Assembly (NCBI RefSeq): GCF_002013375.1
Contig: NZ_MAEW01000015.1
Span: 1 to 64,000, forward strand
Direction: 5' to 3'
DNA length: 64,000 nucleotides
From: Mycobacterium sp. D16Q13
GTDB lineage: Bacteria > Actinomycetota > Actinomycetes > Mycobacteriales > Mycobacteriaceae
Shown: positions 27,204-36,428 of the stretch, one piece after another
Layout of the letters: each line of letters opens with the position of its first letter
Position numbering within the stretch: the first letter of the stretch is position 1
The notes under the pieces: generated by a model
Databases searched by the model: none
The model's input: the letters and a program-made list of their open reading frames with translations, nothing else
Told to the model about the DNA's origin: nothing
Position numbers and translations under genes: made by a program

Positions 27204-27596
27204 TCAGGCGGTGATGGCTAGCCCGATGGTGCCGCTGGTGCCTCGACGCAGCACGCTGGCCTTGACCAGCACCCACCCCAGCAGGCCGTACTTCCGGGTG
27301 ATGGCCGCCCGCGCCCGCTCGGTCCCGTCGGGGTCCAGGACTCGTGCGGTGCCCTCGATCTCGCCGCTGCGGACCTTGCCACGCACATCGCAGACGGCCA
27401 GCGTTACGCGCGGGGTATTGCGGATCCGGCGCACCTTCCAGGAGTTGGCTTCCGTCCACACGAGAAGCTCGCCGTCCTCGGGTGCCGCCCACACCGCGGC
27501 CGGTTTGGCGTGACCGTCCTTGGTGTAGGTGGTCAACAGGACATATTTGGCGGCACAGACGTCGTCGAATGTCGGCACCGGGAGGTTCGCACCCAT
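27204..27596 (-). CDS. PPOX-class F420-dependent split-barrel protein (copy 1)
   Basis: 130 residues with the F420-dependent PPOX signature: YVLLTTYTKDGHAKPAAVW, WTEANSWKVRRIRNTPRVTLAVCD, and a late KYGLLGWVL segment. These enzymes use reduced F420 or a flavin to reduce or oxidise small molecules. It is a tandem paralogue of the next gene on this strand (27616-28020), which it resembles over the whole length, so a duplication is likely. M. tuberculosis has one such gene beside cobN (Rv2061c). Confidence 0.82.
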   Translation of the reverse strand: MGANLPVPTFDDVCAAKYVLLTTYTKDGHAKPAAVWAAPEDGELLVWTEANSWKVRRIRNTPRVTLAVCDVRGKVRSGEIEGTARVLDPDGTERARAAITRKYGLLGWVLVKASVLRRGTSGTIGLAITA

Positions 27597-27615
27597 GCCG
27601 ATCAGTCTAGGAACC

Positions 27616-28020
27616 TCACAGCGTTTCCGGCGCGCCGAGCGTCACCGAAATACCGACTCTGGCGCCGTTGCGCCGGTCCAACCACGCCGTCACGATCCGG
27701 CTGGGTAGTCCGTACCGTTTGACCACCGCCTCCCGGATACGCGCCACCGAGGCCGGATCCTCGACGATCACCGCAGTGGCATCGGCAACCGGACTGATCA
27801 CCCGGCCGCGCTGCGTGCAGACGGCCACTCTCACCTTCCGGTCTCGCCGGATCCTTCGGACCTTCCAGGTGTTCGCACTCGTGGTCAGCAAGAGCTCATC
27901 GCCCTCGGCGACGAAGCCCATCGGAGTTGGCTTGGGCACACCATCTTTGGTGAATGTGGTCAACAGAATGTAGCGGCCGGCCGCTACGGTGCCGATGTCC
28001 AAGCCGATATTCCGGGCCAT
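27616..28020 (-). CDS. PPOX-class F420-dependent split-barrel protein (copy 2)
   Basis: 134 residues. The same pattern as its neighbour: YILLTTFTKDGVPKPTPMG, TSANTWKVRRIRRDRKVRVAVC, then KYGLPSRIVTAWLDR. ATG at 28020 is only nine bases after the cobN stop, so it is co-transcribed with cobN. Whether it supports corrin chemistry is not known. An 18-base perfect palindrome lies within its early coding region at 27970-27987. Confidence 0.82.
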   Translation of the reverse strand: MARNIGLDIGTVAAGRYILLTTFTKDGVPKPTPMGFVAEGDELLLTTSANTWKVRRIRRDRKVRVAVCTQRGRVISPVADATAVIVEDPASVARIREAVVKRYGLPSRIVTAWLDRRNGARVGISVTLGAPETL

Positions 28021-28029
28021 GCTCCGATG

Positions 28030-31000
28030 CTACGACTCCAGCTCGCCCTCGGTCTCCAAGAACACTGAGCGCAAATCACTCAAAACTTGCTGATCCGGGT
28101 TCTCCCACAGGCCCCGACTGGCCGCCTCCAGCAACCTCTCGGCAATGCCATGAAGCGCCCACGGGTTGGACTGCTGCATGAACTTGCGGTTCTGCTCATC
28201 GAGCACATAGCTGCTGGTGAGTTGCTCGTACATCCAGTCGGCCATCACATTCGCGGTGGCGTCGTACCCGAACAGGTAGTCGACGGTGGCCGCCATTTCG
28301 AACGCGCCCTTGTAACCGTGCCGGCGCATCGCCTCCAGCCACCGCGGATTGACCACACGTGCACGGAAAACTCTTGTGGTTTCTTCAGATAACGTGCGGG
28401 TACGCACAGCGTCCGGTCGGGTGTTGTCACCGATATACGCCGCGGGAGCCTTACCAGTGAGTGCGCGCACCGCGGCGACCATGCCGCCGTGGTACTGGAA
28501 GTAGTCGTCCGAATCGGCAATATCGTGTTCGCGGGTGTCGGTGTTCTTCGCCGCGACCGCGATCCGGCGATACTGGTGACGCATATCTTCACTCGCGGCG
28601 GCACCATCCAATCCACGACCATAAGCGAATCCGCCCCACGCGGTGTAGACCTGCTCCAAATCCGAGTCGTTGCGCCAGTTTTGGCTATCAATCAGCTGAA
28701 GTAGTCCTGCGCCATAAGTGCCGGGCTTGGAACCGAAGATGCGCATGGTGGCGCGTCGCCAATCCCCATGCTCGGCGCGATCCAATTCGGCATGCGCCCG
28801 CAGATAGTTCTGCTCCGCGGGTTCATCGAGACCCGCCACCAGCGCGACCGCGTCATCGAGCATGGTCACCACATGCGGGAAGGCGTCGCGGAAGAATCCG
28901 GAAATGCGCACCGTGACATCGATCCGTGGGCGCCCGAGTTCTGCCAGGGAGATCGCCTCCAGGCTCACCACGCGCCGGGAGGCCTCATCCCACACTGGCC
29001 GAACACCCAGGAGTGCAAGAACTTCGGCGATATCGTCACCGGAGGTCCGCATCGCCGAGGTACCCCATATCGAAAGACCTACAGACCGCGGCCAATCTCC
29101 ATAGTCGGTGCGGTATCGCTCCAGCAGCGAGTCCGCCATGGCCTGCCCGGTCTCCCAGGCCAGCTTCGACGGCACCGCCTTGGGGTCCACCGAGTAGAAA
29201 TTGCGCCCGGTAGGCAGCACGTTGACAAGCCCCCGCAGCGGCGAGCCGGAGGGCCCAGCCTCGATGAACCGGCCGTCCAGAGCGCGCAGGATCGCGTCAA
29301 TCTCGCCGTTGGTTCCGTCCAGCCTGGGCACTACCTCGGCCGCCGCGAACCGCAGGATCTGCGCGACCTGAGGGTCATCGGTGAGATCGTCCACCGCGTC
29401 GGGATTCCAGCCCGTAGCCTGCAGCGCCGTCAGCAGCGAATGCGCCTGCTGGTCAATCTCATCGACGCGCCCACGGTCGTCGGTGCCGTCCTCGGCCAGT
29501 CCGAGCGCCTGACGCAATCCGGGTACCGATTGTTCACCGGCCCACATCTGTCGGGCACGCAGGATCGACAGCACCAGATCAACCTGAGCTCCCCCGATGG
29601 GCGCGCTGCCCAGAATGTGCAGGCCGTCGCGGATTTGCACATCTTTGATCTCACAGAGCCATCCGTCGACATGCAGCAACATGTCATCGAAGACGTCCTC
29701 GTCGGGGCGCTCCTGCAGCCCCAGGTCGTGATCCATCTTCGCCGCACGCATCAGCGTCCAGATCTGCTGGCGGATTGCCGGCAGTTTCGCCGGGTCCAGC
29801 GCCGAGATGTTCGCGTGCTCATCGAGCAGTTGCTCCAAACGCGCTATATCCCCATAGGTTTCGGCGCGGGCCATGGGCGGGATGAGGTGGTCGACCAGGG
29901 TCGCGTGCGCGCGCCTTTTGGCCTGAGTGCCCTCGCCCGGATCGTTTACCAGGAAAGGGTAGATGAGCGGCAGATCACCGATCGCAGCATCGGTAGCACA
30001 ATCTGCCGACAGGCCAACGGTTTTCCCGGGCAGCCACTCCAGATTGCCATGCTTGCCCAGGTGTACCAGAGCATCGGCGCCGAACCCGCCCTCCTCGCGT
30101 CCGGCCGACAGCCAGCGGTACGCGGCGAGGTAATGGTGACTGGGTGGCAGGTCGGGGTCGTGGTAGATGGCTACCGGATTCTCCCCGAATCCACGCGGCG
30201 GCTGTACGAGAAGCAAGATATTGCCTGCTTGCAACGCCGCAATCACAATATCGCCGTCGGGGTTGACGCTGGTGTCGACGAATAGTTCTCCCGGTGGTGG
30301 GCCCCAGTGTTCGACCACCTGCTCGGCGAGCCCGGGCGCCAGCCGCGCGAACCACTCCCGGTACTGTCGCGCGGGTACACGAATTGGGTTGCCCGCCAGC
30401 TGTTCCGCGGTCAACCAGTCCGGATCTTGGCCGCCCCGTTCGATGAGCGCATGAATCAGCGTGTCCCCGTCGCCGTCCGTCGCGGGCCGACCGGTAGCGG
30501 GCAGTCCGGGGATGTCACCGTCGGCGCCCACGTCATAGCCCGCCGCACGCATCGCTGTCAGCAGCGCCACCGCGCTCGCCGGGGTGTCCAGTCCCACCGC
30601 GTTGCCGATCCTGGCGTGCTTGGTGGGATACGCGGAGAACACCACCGCTATCCGACGCTCGCCGGCGGGGATGGATCGAAGTTTTGCGTGCCGCAGTGCG
30701 ATACCGGCCACCCGTGCGCAACGCTCCGCGTCGGGAACGTAGGTGATAAGGCCGTCGCTGTCGATCTCCTTGAACGAGAAGGGCACGGTGATGATGCGTC
30801 CGTCGAATTCGGGAACCGCGACCTGGGTGGCGACGTCCAACGGGCTCATACCGTCGTCGTTGGCGTCCCAATCATCGCGGGGGCTGGTCAGGCACAACCC
30901 CTGCAGGATTGGGATATCTAAGGCCGCAAGGTGGCCGACATTCCACTCGTCGTCGGCTCCGCCGGCCCCCACTGCCGCGGGAGTCGCACCACCGGCGGCC

Positions 31001-31647
31001 AGCACGGTGACCACCATGGCGTCGGCGGCCGCCAGGGTCTGCAGAAGCTCCGCCGGCGCGGTCCGCAGCGAGGCGCAATACACCGGAAGCGCCCGTCCTC
31101 CAAGGTTTTCAATGGCGGTGCAGAGAGCCTCGATGTACGCGGTGTTTCCGGCCAGCTGCTGGGCGCGGTAGTACAGGACCGCGATGGTGGGACCGTCGAC
31201 ATTCCGGGCGGCACGCTGTAGCACCCCCCAGGCGGGGTTTGTCGTCGGCGGTTCGAAGCCGATTCCCGTCATCAGCACGGTGTCGGACAAGAAGGCGTGC
31301 AGCTGCTGCAGATTCGCCGTCCCACCCTCGGCCAGGTACCGGTGCACTTGTAGGGCCACGCCGCCCGGGACGGTCGAACATTCCATGAGCTCGGCATCGG
31401 GAGCCTGCTCACCGGAGACCACGACGGCCGGCACACCGGAGGCGATGACGGCATCGATGCCCTCTTCCCAACCGCGACGGCCACCAAGAAGCCGAACAAC
31501 CACCGTCCCCATCCCGTCCAGCAGGGCCGGCAGGTCGTCGACGTGGATACGAGAAGGGTTGGCCCATCGATAGTTCGCACCACTGGCACGCGCACTCAGC
31601 AGGTCGGTGTCGGATGTCGACAGGATCAGGATCGGGGCATTGCTCAC
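28030..31647 (-). CDS. cobN: CobN, cobaltochelatase large subunit
   Basis: 1205 residues, the usual CobN size. CobN inserts cobalt into hydrogenobyrinic acid a,c-diamide in the aerobic cobalamin pathway together with two AAA-type partner subunits, which are not in this window. Recognisable parts are the N-terminal PILILSTSDTDLL start, the central FGADALVHLGKHGNLEWLPGK segment (given here as key residues: G-ADALVHLGKHG-N-EWLPGK) and YGDWPRSVGLSIWGTSAMR-type sequence. GTG at 31647 has no clear ribosome site; a palindromic -10 region lies just upstream. It is divergent from cobG, as in M. tuberculosis Rv2062c/Rv2064. Confidence 0.95.
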   Translation of the reverse strand: MSNAPILILSTSDTDLLSARASGANYRWANPSRIHVDDLPALLDGMGTVVVRLLGGRRGWEEGIDAVIASGVPAVVVSGEQAPDAELMECSTVPGGVALQVHRYLAEGGTANLQQLHAFLSDTVLMTGIGFEPPTTNPAWGVLQRAARNVDGPTIAVLYYRAQQLAGNTAYIEALCTAIENLGGRALPVYCASLRTAPAELLQTLAAADAMVVTVLAAGGATPAAVGAGGADDEWNVGHLAALDIPILQGLCLTSPRDDWDANDDGMSPLDVATQVAVPEFDGRIITVPFSFKEIDSDGLITYVPDAERCARVAGIALRHAKLRSIPAGERRIAVVFSAYPTKHARIGNAVGLDTPASAVALLTAMRAAGYDVGADGDIPGLPATGRPATDGDGDTLIHALIERGGQDPDWLTAEQLAGNPIRVPARQYREWFARLAPGLAEQVVEHWGPPPGELFVDTSVNPDGDIVIAALQAGNILLLVQPPRGFGENPVAIYHDPDLPPSHHYLAAYRWLSAGREEGGFGADALVHLGKHGNLEWLPGKTVGLSADCATDAAIGDLPLIYPFLVNDPGEGTQAKRRAHATLVDHLIPPMARAETYGDIARLEQLLDEHANISALDPAKLPAIRQQIWTLMRAAKMDHDLGLQERPDEDVFDDMLLHVDGWLCEIKDVQIRDGLHILGSAPIGGAQVDLVLSILRARQMWAGEQSVPGLRQALGLAEDGTDDRGRVDEIDQQAHSLLTALQATGWNPDAVDDLTDDPQVAQILRFAAAEVVPRLDGTNGEIDAILRALDGRFIEAGPSGSPLRGLVNVLPTGRNFYSVDPKAVPSKLAWETGQAMADSLLERYRTDYGDWPRSVGLSIWGTSAMRTSGDDIAEVLALLGVRPVWDEASRRVVSLEAISLAELGRPRIDVTVRISGFFRDAFPHVVTMLDDAVALVAGLDEPAEQNYLRAHAELDRAEHGDWRRATMRIFGSKPGTYGAGLLQLIDSQNWRNDSDLEQVYTAWGGFAYGRGLDGAAASEDMRHQYRRIAVAAKNTDTREHDIADSDDYFQYHGGMVAAVRALTGKAPAAYIGDNTRPDAVRTRTLSEETTRVFRARVVNPRWLEAMRRHGYKGAFEMAATVDYLFGYDATANVMADWMYEQLTSSYVLDEQNRKFMQQSNPWALHGIAERLLEAASRGLWENPDQQVLSDLRSVFLETEGELES

Positions 31648-31680
31648 AGGACATTCGTACCGTAGTCCTACGGTGAGTAG
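31648..31680. promoter_or_regulatory. 33-base divergent cobN/cobG promoter with palindrome
   Basis: The whole space between the cobN and cobG start codons is 33 bases. It contains ACCGTAG-TC-CTACGGT (31659-31674), a perfect 7-base inverted repeat that gives a TACGGT hexamer (TAnnnT) pointing outward on each strand: 6 bases before cobG GTG and 11 bases before cobN GTG. Both transcripts would be leaderless or nearly so. There is no room for a cobalamin riboswitch in this gap. Confidence 0.5.
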
Positions 31681-32841
31681 GTGACCCGCTCCAGCCCAGA
31701 CGACGCGTGCCCCGGTGCGCTGCGTCTACACGAGGCTGCCGATGGAGCGTTGGCACGCATCCGGCTGCCCGGCGGAATGGTCACGTCAGCGCAGTTGGCC
31801 GCGTTGGCGAAGGCGGCCGGCGACTATGGCGCGCCGGTATTGGAACTGACCTCCCGCGGCAATGTTCAGCTGCGATCGATCCGTGATGCGGATGCGGTGG
31901 GCACCCTCTTATCGGAGGCCGGGCTGCTGCCGTCGCCGAGCCATGAACGGGTACGCAACATCGTGGCCTCACCGCTGTCGGGTCGGTCCGGCGACTTTCC
32001 CGATGTGCGTCCGCTGGTCGTCGCGCTGGACCGCGGGCTGATCTCTGCTCCCGTTCTCGCCGACCTGCCGGGGCGTTTTTTGTTCAGCCTCGACGACGGG
32101 CGGGGCGATATGACGGCCATGGGGGCCGATATCGGACTGCGGTATTACCCAGGTGGATGGCGACTGATTCTCGACGGCCGCACCACGTCAGTGTGCATCG
32201 ACGACCCAGATGCCGCCGTGGAACGCGTGCTCGCGATCGCGCAGGCCTTCGTGCACATCCGCGGGAACGCGTGGCGCGTGGCGGAGCTGCCGGACGCGGC
32301 GGAGACCCTTGCTCAGGCGATCGGCGCGACGCTGATCGAAGGCCCACCTCATCCGACGGCCACGGTACGTGCACCCGTGGGATGGATCGAGCAGCCTTCC
32401 TCGGGTAACTCTGCCAGCGACATGGTGACACTGGGCGCCGCGGTTCCGTTGGGTCAGCTACCGGCGAGAGTGGCCGCGCTGTTGGCGGCGGCCGAAAAAC
32501 CTGTCGTCATCACCCCGTGGCGATCTGTACTGCTGTGCGATCTGCCCCACGAAGACGCCGACGTGGTACTGCGGGTGCTGGCGCCTTTGGGCCTGGTGTT
32601 CGACGAACGCTCCCCCTGGCTCAATGCCAGTTCATGCACCGGACTACCCGGATGTGGGCGCTCGCGGGCCGACGTGCACGCCGATGTGCGACTCGAAGTC
32701 GCCGAGGAGATCGCCAGCGGAATCCATTCCCCGGTGCATCGGCACTGGGTTGGCTGTCCACGCGCCTGCGGCTCCCCCGCCACAGGCCAGGTGCTGGTGG
32801 CGACGGAGCTGGGTTATCGGCCGCTGGAGCGGCACCCGTAG
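31681..32841 (+). CDS. cobG: CobG, precorrin-3B synthase
   Basis: 386 residues of the nitrite/sulfite-reductase-like fold. CobG is an Fe-S mono-oxygenase that converts precorrin-3A to precorrin-3B in aerobic corrin synthesis. The C-terminal cluster Cys motifs are intact: SSCTGLPGCGRS and, later, VGCPRACGSP. The early LTSRGNVQLRS matches the family. The GTG start has no ribosome site and follows TACGGT by 6 bases. cobH begins 10 bases after the stop. Confidence 0.92.
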   Translation: MTRSSPDDACPGALRLHEAADGALARIRLPGGMVTSAQLAALAKAAGDYGAPVLELTSRGNVQLRSIRDADAVGTLLSEAGLLPSPSHERVRNIVASPLSGRSGDFPDVRPLVVALDRGLISAPVLADLPGRFLFSLDDGRGDMTAMGADIGLRYYPGGWRLILDGRTTSVCIDDPDAAVERVLAIAQAFVHIRGNAWRVAELPDAAETLAQAIGATLIEGPPHPTATVRAPVGWIEQPSSGNSASDMVTLGAAVPLGQLPARVAALLAAAEKPVVITPWRSVLLCDLPHEDADVVLRVLAPLGLVFDERSPWLNASSCTGLPGCGRSRADVHADVRLEVAEEIASGIHSPVHRHWVGCPRACGSPATGQVLVATELGYRPLERHP

Positions 32842-32850
32842 GGTGAGCGC

Positions 32851-33477
32851 GTGCTTGACTACGTGCGAGACGGAGCCGAGATCTATCGGCAATCGTTCGC
32901 GACCATCAGGGCTGAGGCCGATCTGTCGGCATTCCCCGACGACGTCGCGCGCGTGGTGGTCCGGCTCATTCACACCTGCGGGCAGGTGGATCTGCCCGGC
33001 GAGATCGCCTTCTCCCCCGACGTGGTGACACGCACCCGGGCGGCCCTGGACGCCGGTGCCCCGATCCTGTGTGATTCGTCGATGGTCGCAGCCGGGATCA
33101 CCCGCCTGCGCCTCCCCGCCGACAACGAGGTGGTGTCCCTGGTGGCCGATCCGCGCGCCGCGGAATTGGCCCAGCGCACCGGAACCACAAGATCGGCTGC
33201 CGCCGTGGACCTCTGGGCCGATCGGTTGCCCGGATCGGTCGCCGCGATCGGGAATGCCCCCACCGCGCTGTTCCGCATCCTCGAACTCATCGACGAAGGG
33301 GTTGCTCCCCCGGTGGCCGTCCTGGGCGGCCCGGTCGGTTTCGTCGGCTCGGCACAGTCCAAACAGGAGCTGATCGACCGTCCGCGTGGCATGGACTACC
33401 TCCTGGTACGGGGTCGGCGGGGCGGCAGCGCGATGGCCGCCGCCGCGGTGAACGCGATGGCGAGCGATAAGGAATGA
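32851..33477 (+). CDS. cobH: CobH, precorrin-8X methylmutase
   Basis: 208 residues. CobH moves the C-11 methyl group to C-12 to form hydrogenobyrinate. The catalytic His is in [10 protein letters not shown], and [13 protein letters not shown] and [11 protein letters not shown] are family hallmarks. GTG at 32851 follows cobG by 10 bases. The stop overlaps the cobIJ start (ATGA), so the two are coupled. Confidence 0.94.
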   Translation: MLDYVRDGAEIYRQSFATIRAEADLSAFPDDVARVVVRLIHTCGQVDLPGEIAFSPDVVTRTRAALDAGAPILCDSSMVAAGITRLRLPADNEVVSLVADPRAAELAQRTGTTRSAAAVDLWADRLPGSVAAIGNAPTALFRILELIDEGVAPPVAVLGGPVGFVGSAQSKQELIDRPRGMDYLLVRGRRGGSAMAAAAVNAMASDKE

Positions 33478-34952
33478 GTAGAGGAACCCTGTGGGGCGTG
33501 GGCCTGGGCCCCGGCGATCCCGAGCTGGTGACCGTCAAGGCGGCGCGAGTGATCGGCGAGGCCGATGTGGTGGCGTTCCACAGCGCACGGCATGGGCGCA
33601 GCATTGCCCGCTCGATCGCGCAGCCGTATCTGCGGCCCGGCCAGCTTGAGGAGCATCTGGTCTACCCGGTCACCACCGAGACGACCGAGCACCCGGGCGG
33701 ATACCGCGGCGCGATCGATGATTTCTACGAAGAGTCCGCGAATCGGATTGCCGCCCACTTGGATTCGGGCCGCAATGTGGCATTGCTCGCCGAGGGCGAT
33801 CCGCTGTTCTACAGCTCGTACATGCACATGCACCGCCGTCTGACCGACAGATTCGATGCGGTCATCATCCCCGGTGTGACGTCGGTCAGCGCCGCGTCCG
33901 CGGCGACGGGGACGCCCTTGGTCGAGGGCGACGAGATTCTCACCGTCATCCCCGGCACCCTGCCGGCCGACGAAATCGCCCGCAGACTCGGCGATTCGGA
34001 TGCCGCGGTCATCATGAAACTGGGCCGCTCGTATGGCGCCGTGCGACAGGCATTGGACACCGCCGGCGTGCTCGATCGCGCCTACTACGTAGAGCGGGCC
34101 AGCACCACGGAGCAGCGGGTGCTTCCCGCCGCCGATGTCGACCCGTCCTCGGTGCCGTACTTCTCACTGGTCCTGGTTCCCGGGGCGCAACCCATCACCG
34201 ACACCCGGCTCGACGAGATGGTGACGGTGGTCGGATTGGGCCCGGGCCATCACGACTGGACCACCACCGAGGTCCGTCAGGAACTGGCGCGCGCCACCGA
34301 TCTCATCGGCTACGGCCCGTACCTGGATCGCATCCCCGCCCGGGACGGCCAGGTTCGTCACGCCAGCGACAACCGCGACGAACCCGCACGCGCCGAACTG
34401 GCCTTCAAGCTCGCGGCGGGCGGGCGCCGGGTGGCCGTCGTGTCCTCTGGCGACCCTGGTGTATTCGCGATGGCCGCCGCAGTGATGGAAGAGGCCCGTG
34501 CGTGGCCCGATGTCACGGTGCGGGTGCTCCCGGCGATGACGGCAGCGCAGGCCGTGGCCAGCCGGGTGGGGGCACCCCTGGGCCACGACTACGCGGTGAT
34601 CTCGCTGTCCGATCGCCTCAAACCATGGGAGATCATCGAATCCCGCCTACGCGCCGCGGCGGCCGCAGATCTCGTGCTCGCCGTGTACAACCCGGCCTCG
34701 AAGTCGCGGACATGGCAGGTGGCGTCCATGCGTGATGTGCTGTTGGAACACCGCGCCCCAGCGACGCCGGTCGTGTTGGGACGCGATGTCGGCGGCGCGG
34801 GAGAATCCGTGCGGGTGACGACGCTGGGTGAGCTCGACCCGTCAGCGGTGGACATGCGCACCCTGCTGATCATCGGTTCCTCGCAGACTCAGTGGCAGGA
34901 CACCGATTCCGGGCCTCAGGTGTTCACGCCTCGGCGTTATCCCGCTCCGTAA
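33474..34952 (+). CDS. cobIJ: CobIJ, fused precorrin-2 C20- and precorrin-3B C17-methyltransferase
   Basis: 492 residues made of two tetrapyrrole-methylase domains. The first (about 1-245, starting [20 protein letters not shown]) is the C20-methyltransferase CobI; the second (about 246-490, starting [15 protein letters not shown] and including [12 protein letters not shown]) is the C17-methyltransferase and ring-contraction enzyme CobJ. This fusion is normal in mycobacteria. The 3' end overlaps convergent cobK by 29 bases. Confidence 0.94.
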   Translation: MSRGTLWGVGLGPGDPELVTVKAARVIGEADVVAFHSARHGRSIARSIAQPYLRPGQLEEHLVYPVTTETTEHPGGYRGAIDDFYEESANRIAAHLDSGRNVALLAEGDPLFYSSYMHMHRRLTDRFDAVIIPGVTSVSAASAATGTPLVEGDEILTVIPGTLPADEIARRLGDSDAAVIMKLGRSYGAVRQALDTAGVLDRAYYVERASTTEQRVLPAADVDPSSVPYFSLVLVPGAQPITDTRLDEMVTVVGLGPGHHDWTTTEVRQELARATDLIGYGPYLDRIPARDGQVRHASDNRDEPARAELAFKLAAGGRRVAVVSSGDPGVFAMAAAVMEEARAWPDVTVRVLPAMTAAQAVASRVGAPLGHDYAVISLSDRLKPWEIIESRLRAAAAADLVLAVYNPASKSRTWQVASMRDVLLEHRAPATPVVLGRDVGGAGESVRVTTLGELDPSAVDMRTLLIIGSSQTQWQDTDSGPQVFTPRRYPAP

Positions 34953-35673
34953 CCCACTGCTGCGCAGCGTCCACGGTGGTCACGGTGGTCACGTTCTCCG
35001 GTAATGCCGGCCTGTCGATCATCACGACGGGAATACCCAGCGCCGCAGCGGCTTCCAACTTGGCGGAGGTCATTGTCCCCCCACTGTTCTTGGTGACCAG
35101 AACTTCGATCTCATACTGGCGCATCAGCTCGGTTTCCTGGCCGAGCGAGTACGGCCCGCGCGACAACAACACATGATGCCGCTCGGGTAGCTCGTCGGCG
35201 GGCACCGGCTCCACCACACGGATCAGGAACCAGGCGTCCGAGAACAGAAACGCCCCGATGCTCGAGCGTCCCGAGGTCAGGAACACCCGCGAAAAACCCT
35301 GCGCCACCACCGCATCCTTGGCCTCTGCCGCCGAAGAGACCACCGTCGCATCGCCTGTCGGCCAGGGTGGGCGGCGCAGGATGAGGTGAGGGATGCCCAG
35401 CCGTCCGCAGGCCGCCACGGCGTTCTCGGTGATCGTCGCGGCGAACGGATGGGTGGCATCGATCACCGCTTCAATGTTGTTATCCAACAGCCATGTCCGC
35501 AGACCTACCTCGCCACCGAATCCTCCGACGCGCAGCTCGCCCGCCGGTACCGCCGGGTTGCGCACCCGCCCCGCGAGCGAGGTGGTGACATCGAAGCGGG
35601 GTACCAGCCGCTCGGCCAGCTGGCGCGCCTCCGCCGAACCTCCGAGGATCAAGACTCTTCTTAATGGGTGCAT
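34924..35673 (-). CDS. cobK: CobK, precorrin-6A reductase
   Basis: 249 residues. CobK reduces precorrin-6A to precorrin-6B with NADPH. It starts VLILGGSAEARQLAERL and has IDATHPFAATI and LTSGRSS, all typical; the late VTKNSGG segment is the family's C-terminal signature. It is the last gene of the SDR-cobL-cobM-cobK run; its ATG shares one base with the cobM stop. The 3' end overlaps cobIJ. Confidence 0.93.
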   Translation of the reverse strand: MHPLRRVLILGGSAEARQLAERLVPRFDVTTSLAGRVRNPAVPAGELRVGGFGGEVGLRTWLLDNNIEAVIDATHPFAATITENAVAACGRLGIPHLILRRPPWPTGDATVVSSAAEAKDAVVAQGFSRVFLTSGRSSIGAFLFSDAWFLIRVVEPVPADELPERHHVLLSRGPYSLGQETELMRQYEIEVLVTKNSGGTMTSAKLEAAAALGIPVVMIDRPALPENVTTVTTVDAAQQWVTERDNAEA

Positions 35674-36428
35674 CAGTGCGAAGCCCCTCTACGGCGTCCC
35701 GCCGAGTACAGATAGCTGTCGGTAAAACCCTCTGCCGCAAGCACCTTCCCGACGAAAATGACCGCCGTCTTGGTGACACCCGCTTCCGTCATCTGCCCGG
35801 CGATATCCGCGAGAGTGCCGCGAAGGATGATCTCGGATGGCCAGCTGGCATACGCCACCACAGCAACCGGTGTCTGCGGCGAGTATCCCCCAGCGACGAG
35901 ATCAGCCACCACGGTATCGATTTGAGCCGCCGCCAAATGCAACGCCAGGGTCGCCCCCGGCGCGGCCAGGGTGCGCAGATCTTCGCCGGCGGGCATCGCG
36001 GTGGACAACGTCGACACCCGGGTGATCGTCACGGTCTGCGCGACGCCGGGAACGGTGAGCTCGGTGCCCAACGCCGCCGCGGCGGCGGCGAAGGCCGGAA
36101 CACCCGGCACGATCTCATGACCGATGCCGAGGGCATCCAGCCGGCGGCACTGCTCAGCGACGGCGCTGTACAGCGAGGGGTCACCCGAGTGCAGCCGAGC
36201 GACATCGAGTCCCTGCGCGGCGGCGCTGGATATCTCGCCGATGATCGCATCCAGGGTCAGTGGCCCGGTGTCGATGATCCGGGCGTCCGGCGGGCACACC
36301 TCCAAAAGATCACGCGGCATGATCGATCCCGCGTACAGACAGACCGGGCACCGTTGCAGGATCCGCTGCCCGCGCACCGTGATGAGGTCGGCGGCGCCCG
36401 GTCCGGCACCGATGAAATAAACCGTCAT
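35673..36428 (-). CDS. cobM: CobM, precorrin-4 C11-methyltransferase
   Basis: 251 residues of the tetrapyrrole methylase family: VYFIGAGPGAADLITVRG at the start, then YAGSIMP, LHSGDPSLYSA and VPGVPAFAAA. CobM methylates precorrin-4 at C-11. I take ATG at 36428 because it overlaps the cobL stop (ATGA) and sits right at the conserved domain start; the open frame upstream lies inside cobL. Confidence 0.93.
   Translation of the reverse strand: MTVYFIGAGPGAADLITVRGQRILQRCPVCLYAGSIMPRDLLEVCPPDARIIDTGPLTLDAIIGEISSAAAQGLDVARLHSGDPSLYSAVAEQCRRLDALGIGHEIVPGVPAFAAAAAALGTELTVPGVAQTVTITRVSTLSTAMPAGEDLRTLAAPGATLALHLAAAQIDTVVADLVAGGYSPQTPVAVVAYASWPSEIILRGTLADIAGQMTEAGVTKTAVIFVGKVLAAEGFTDSYLYSAGRRRGASH

Noticed and set aside
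28768..30285. 505-codon plus-strand frame opposite cobN
   Set aside because: Antisense to conserved CobN sequence, no start site or family match.
31648..31680. Cobalamin riboswitch before cobN or cobG
   Set aside because: The gap is 33 bases, far too short for the roughly 200-base aptamer, and no B12-box was seen.
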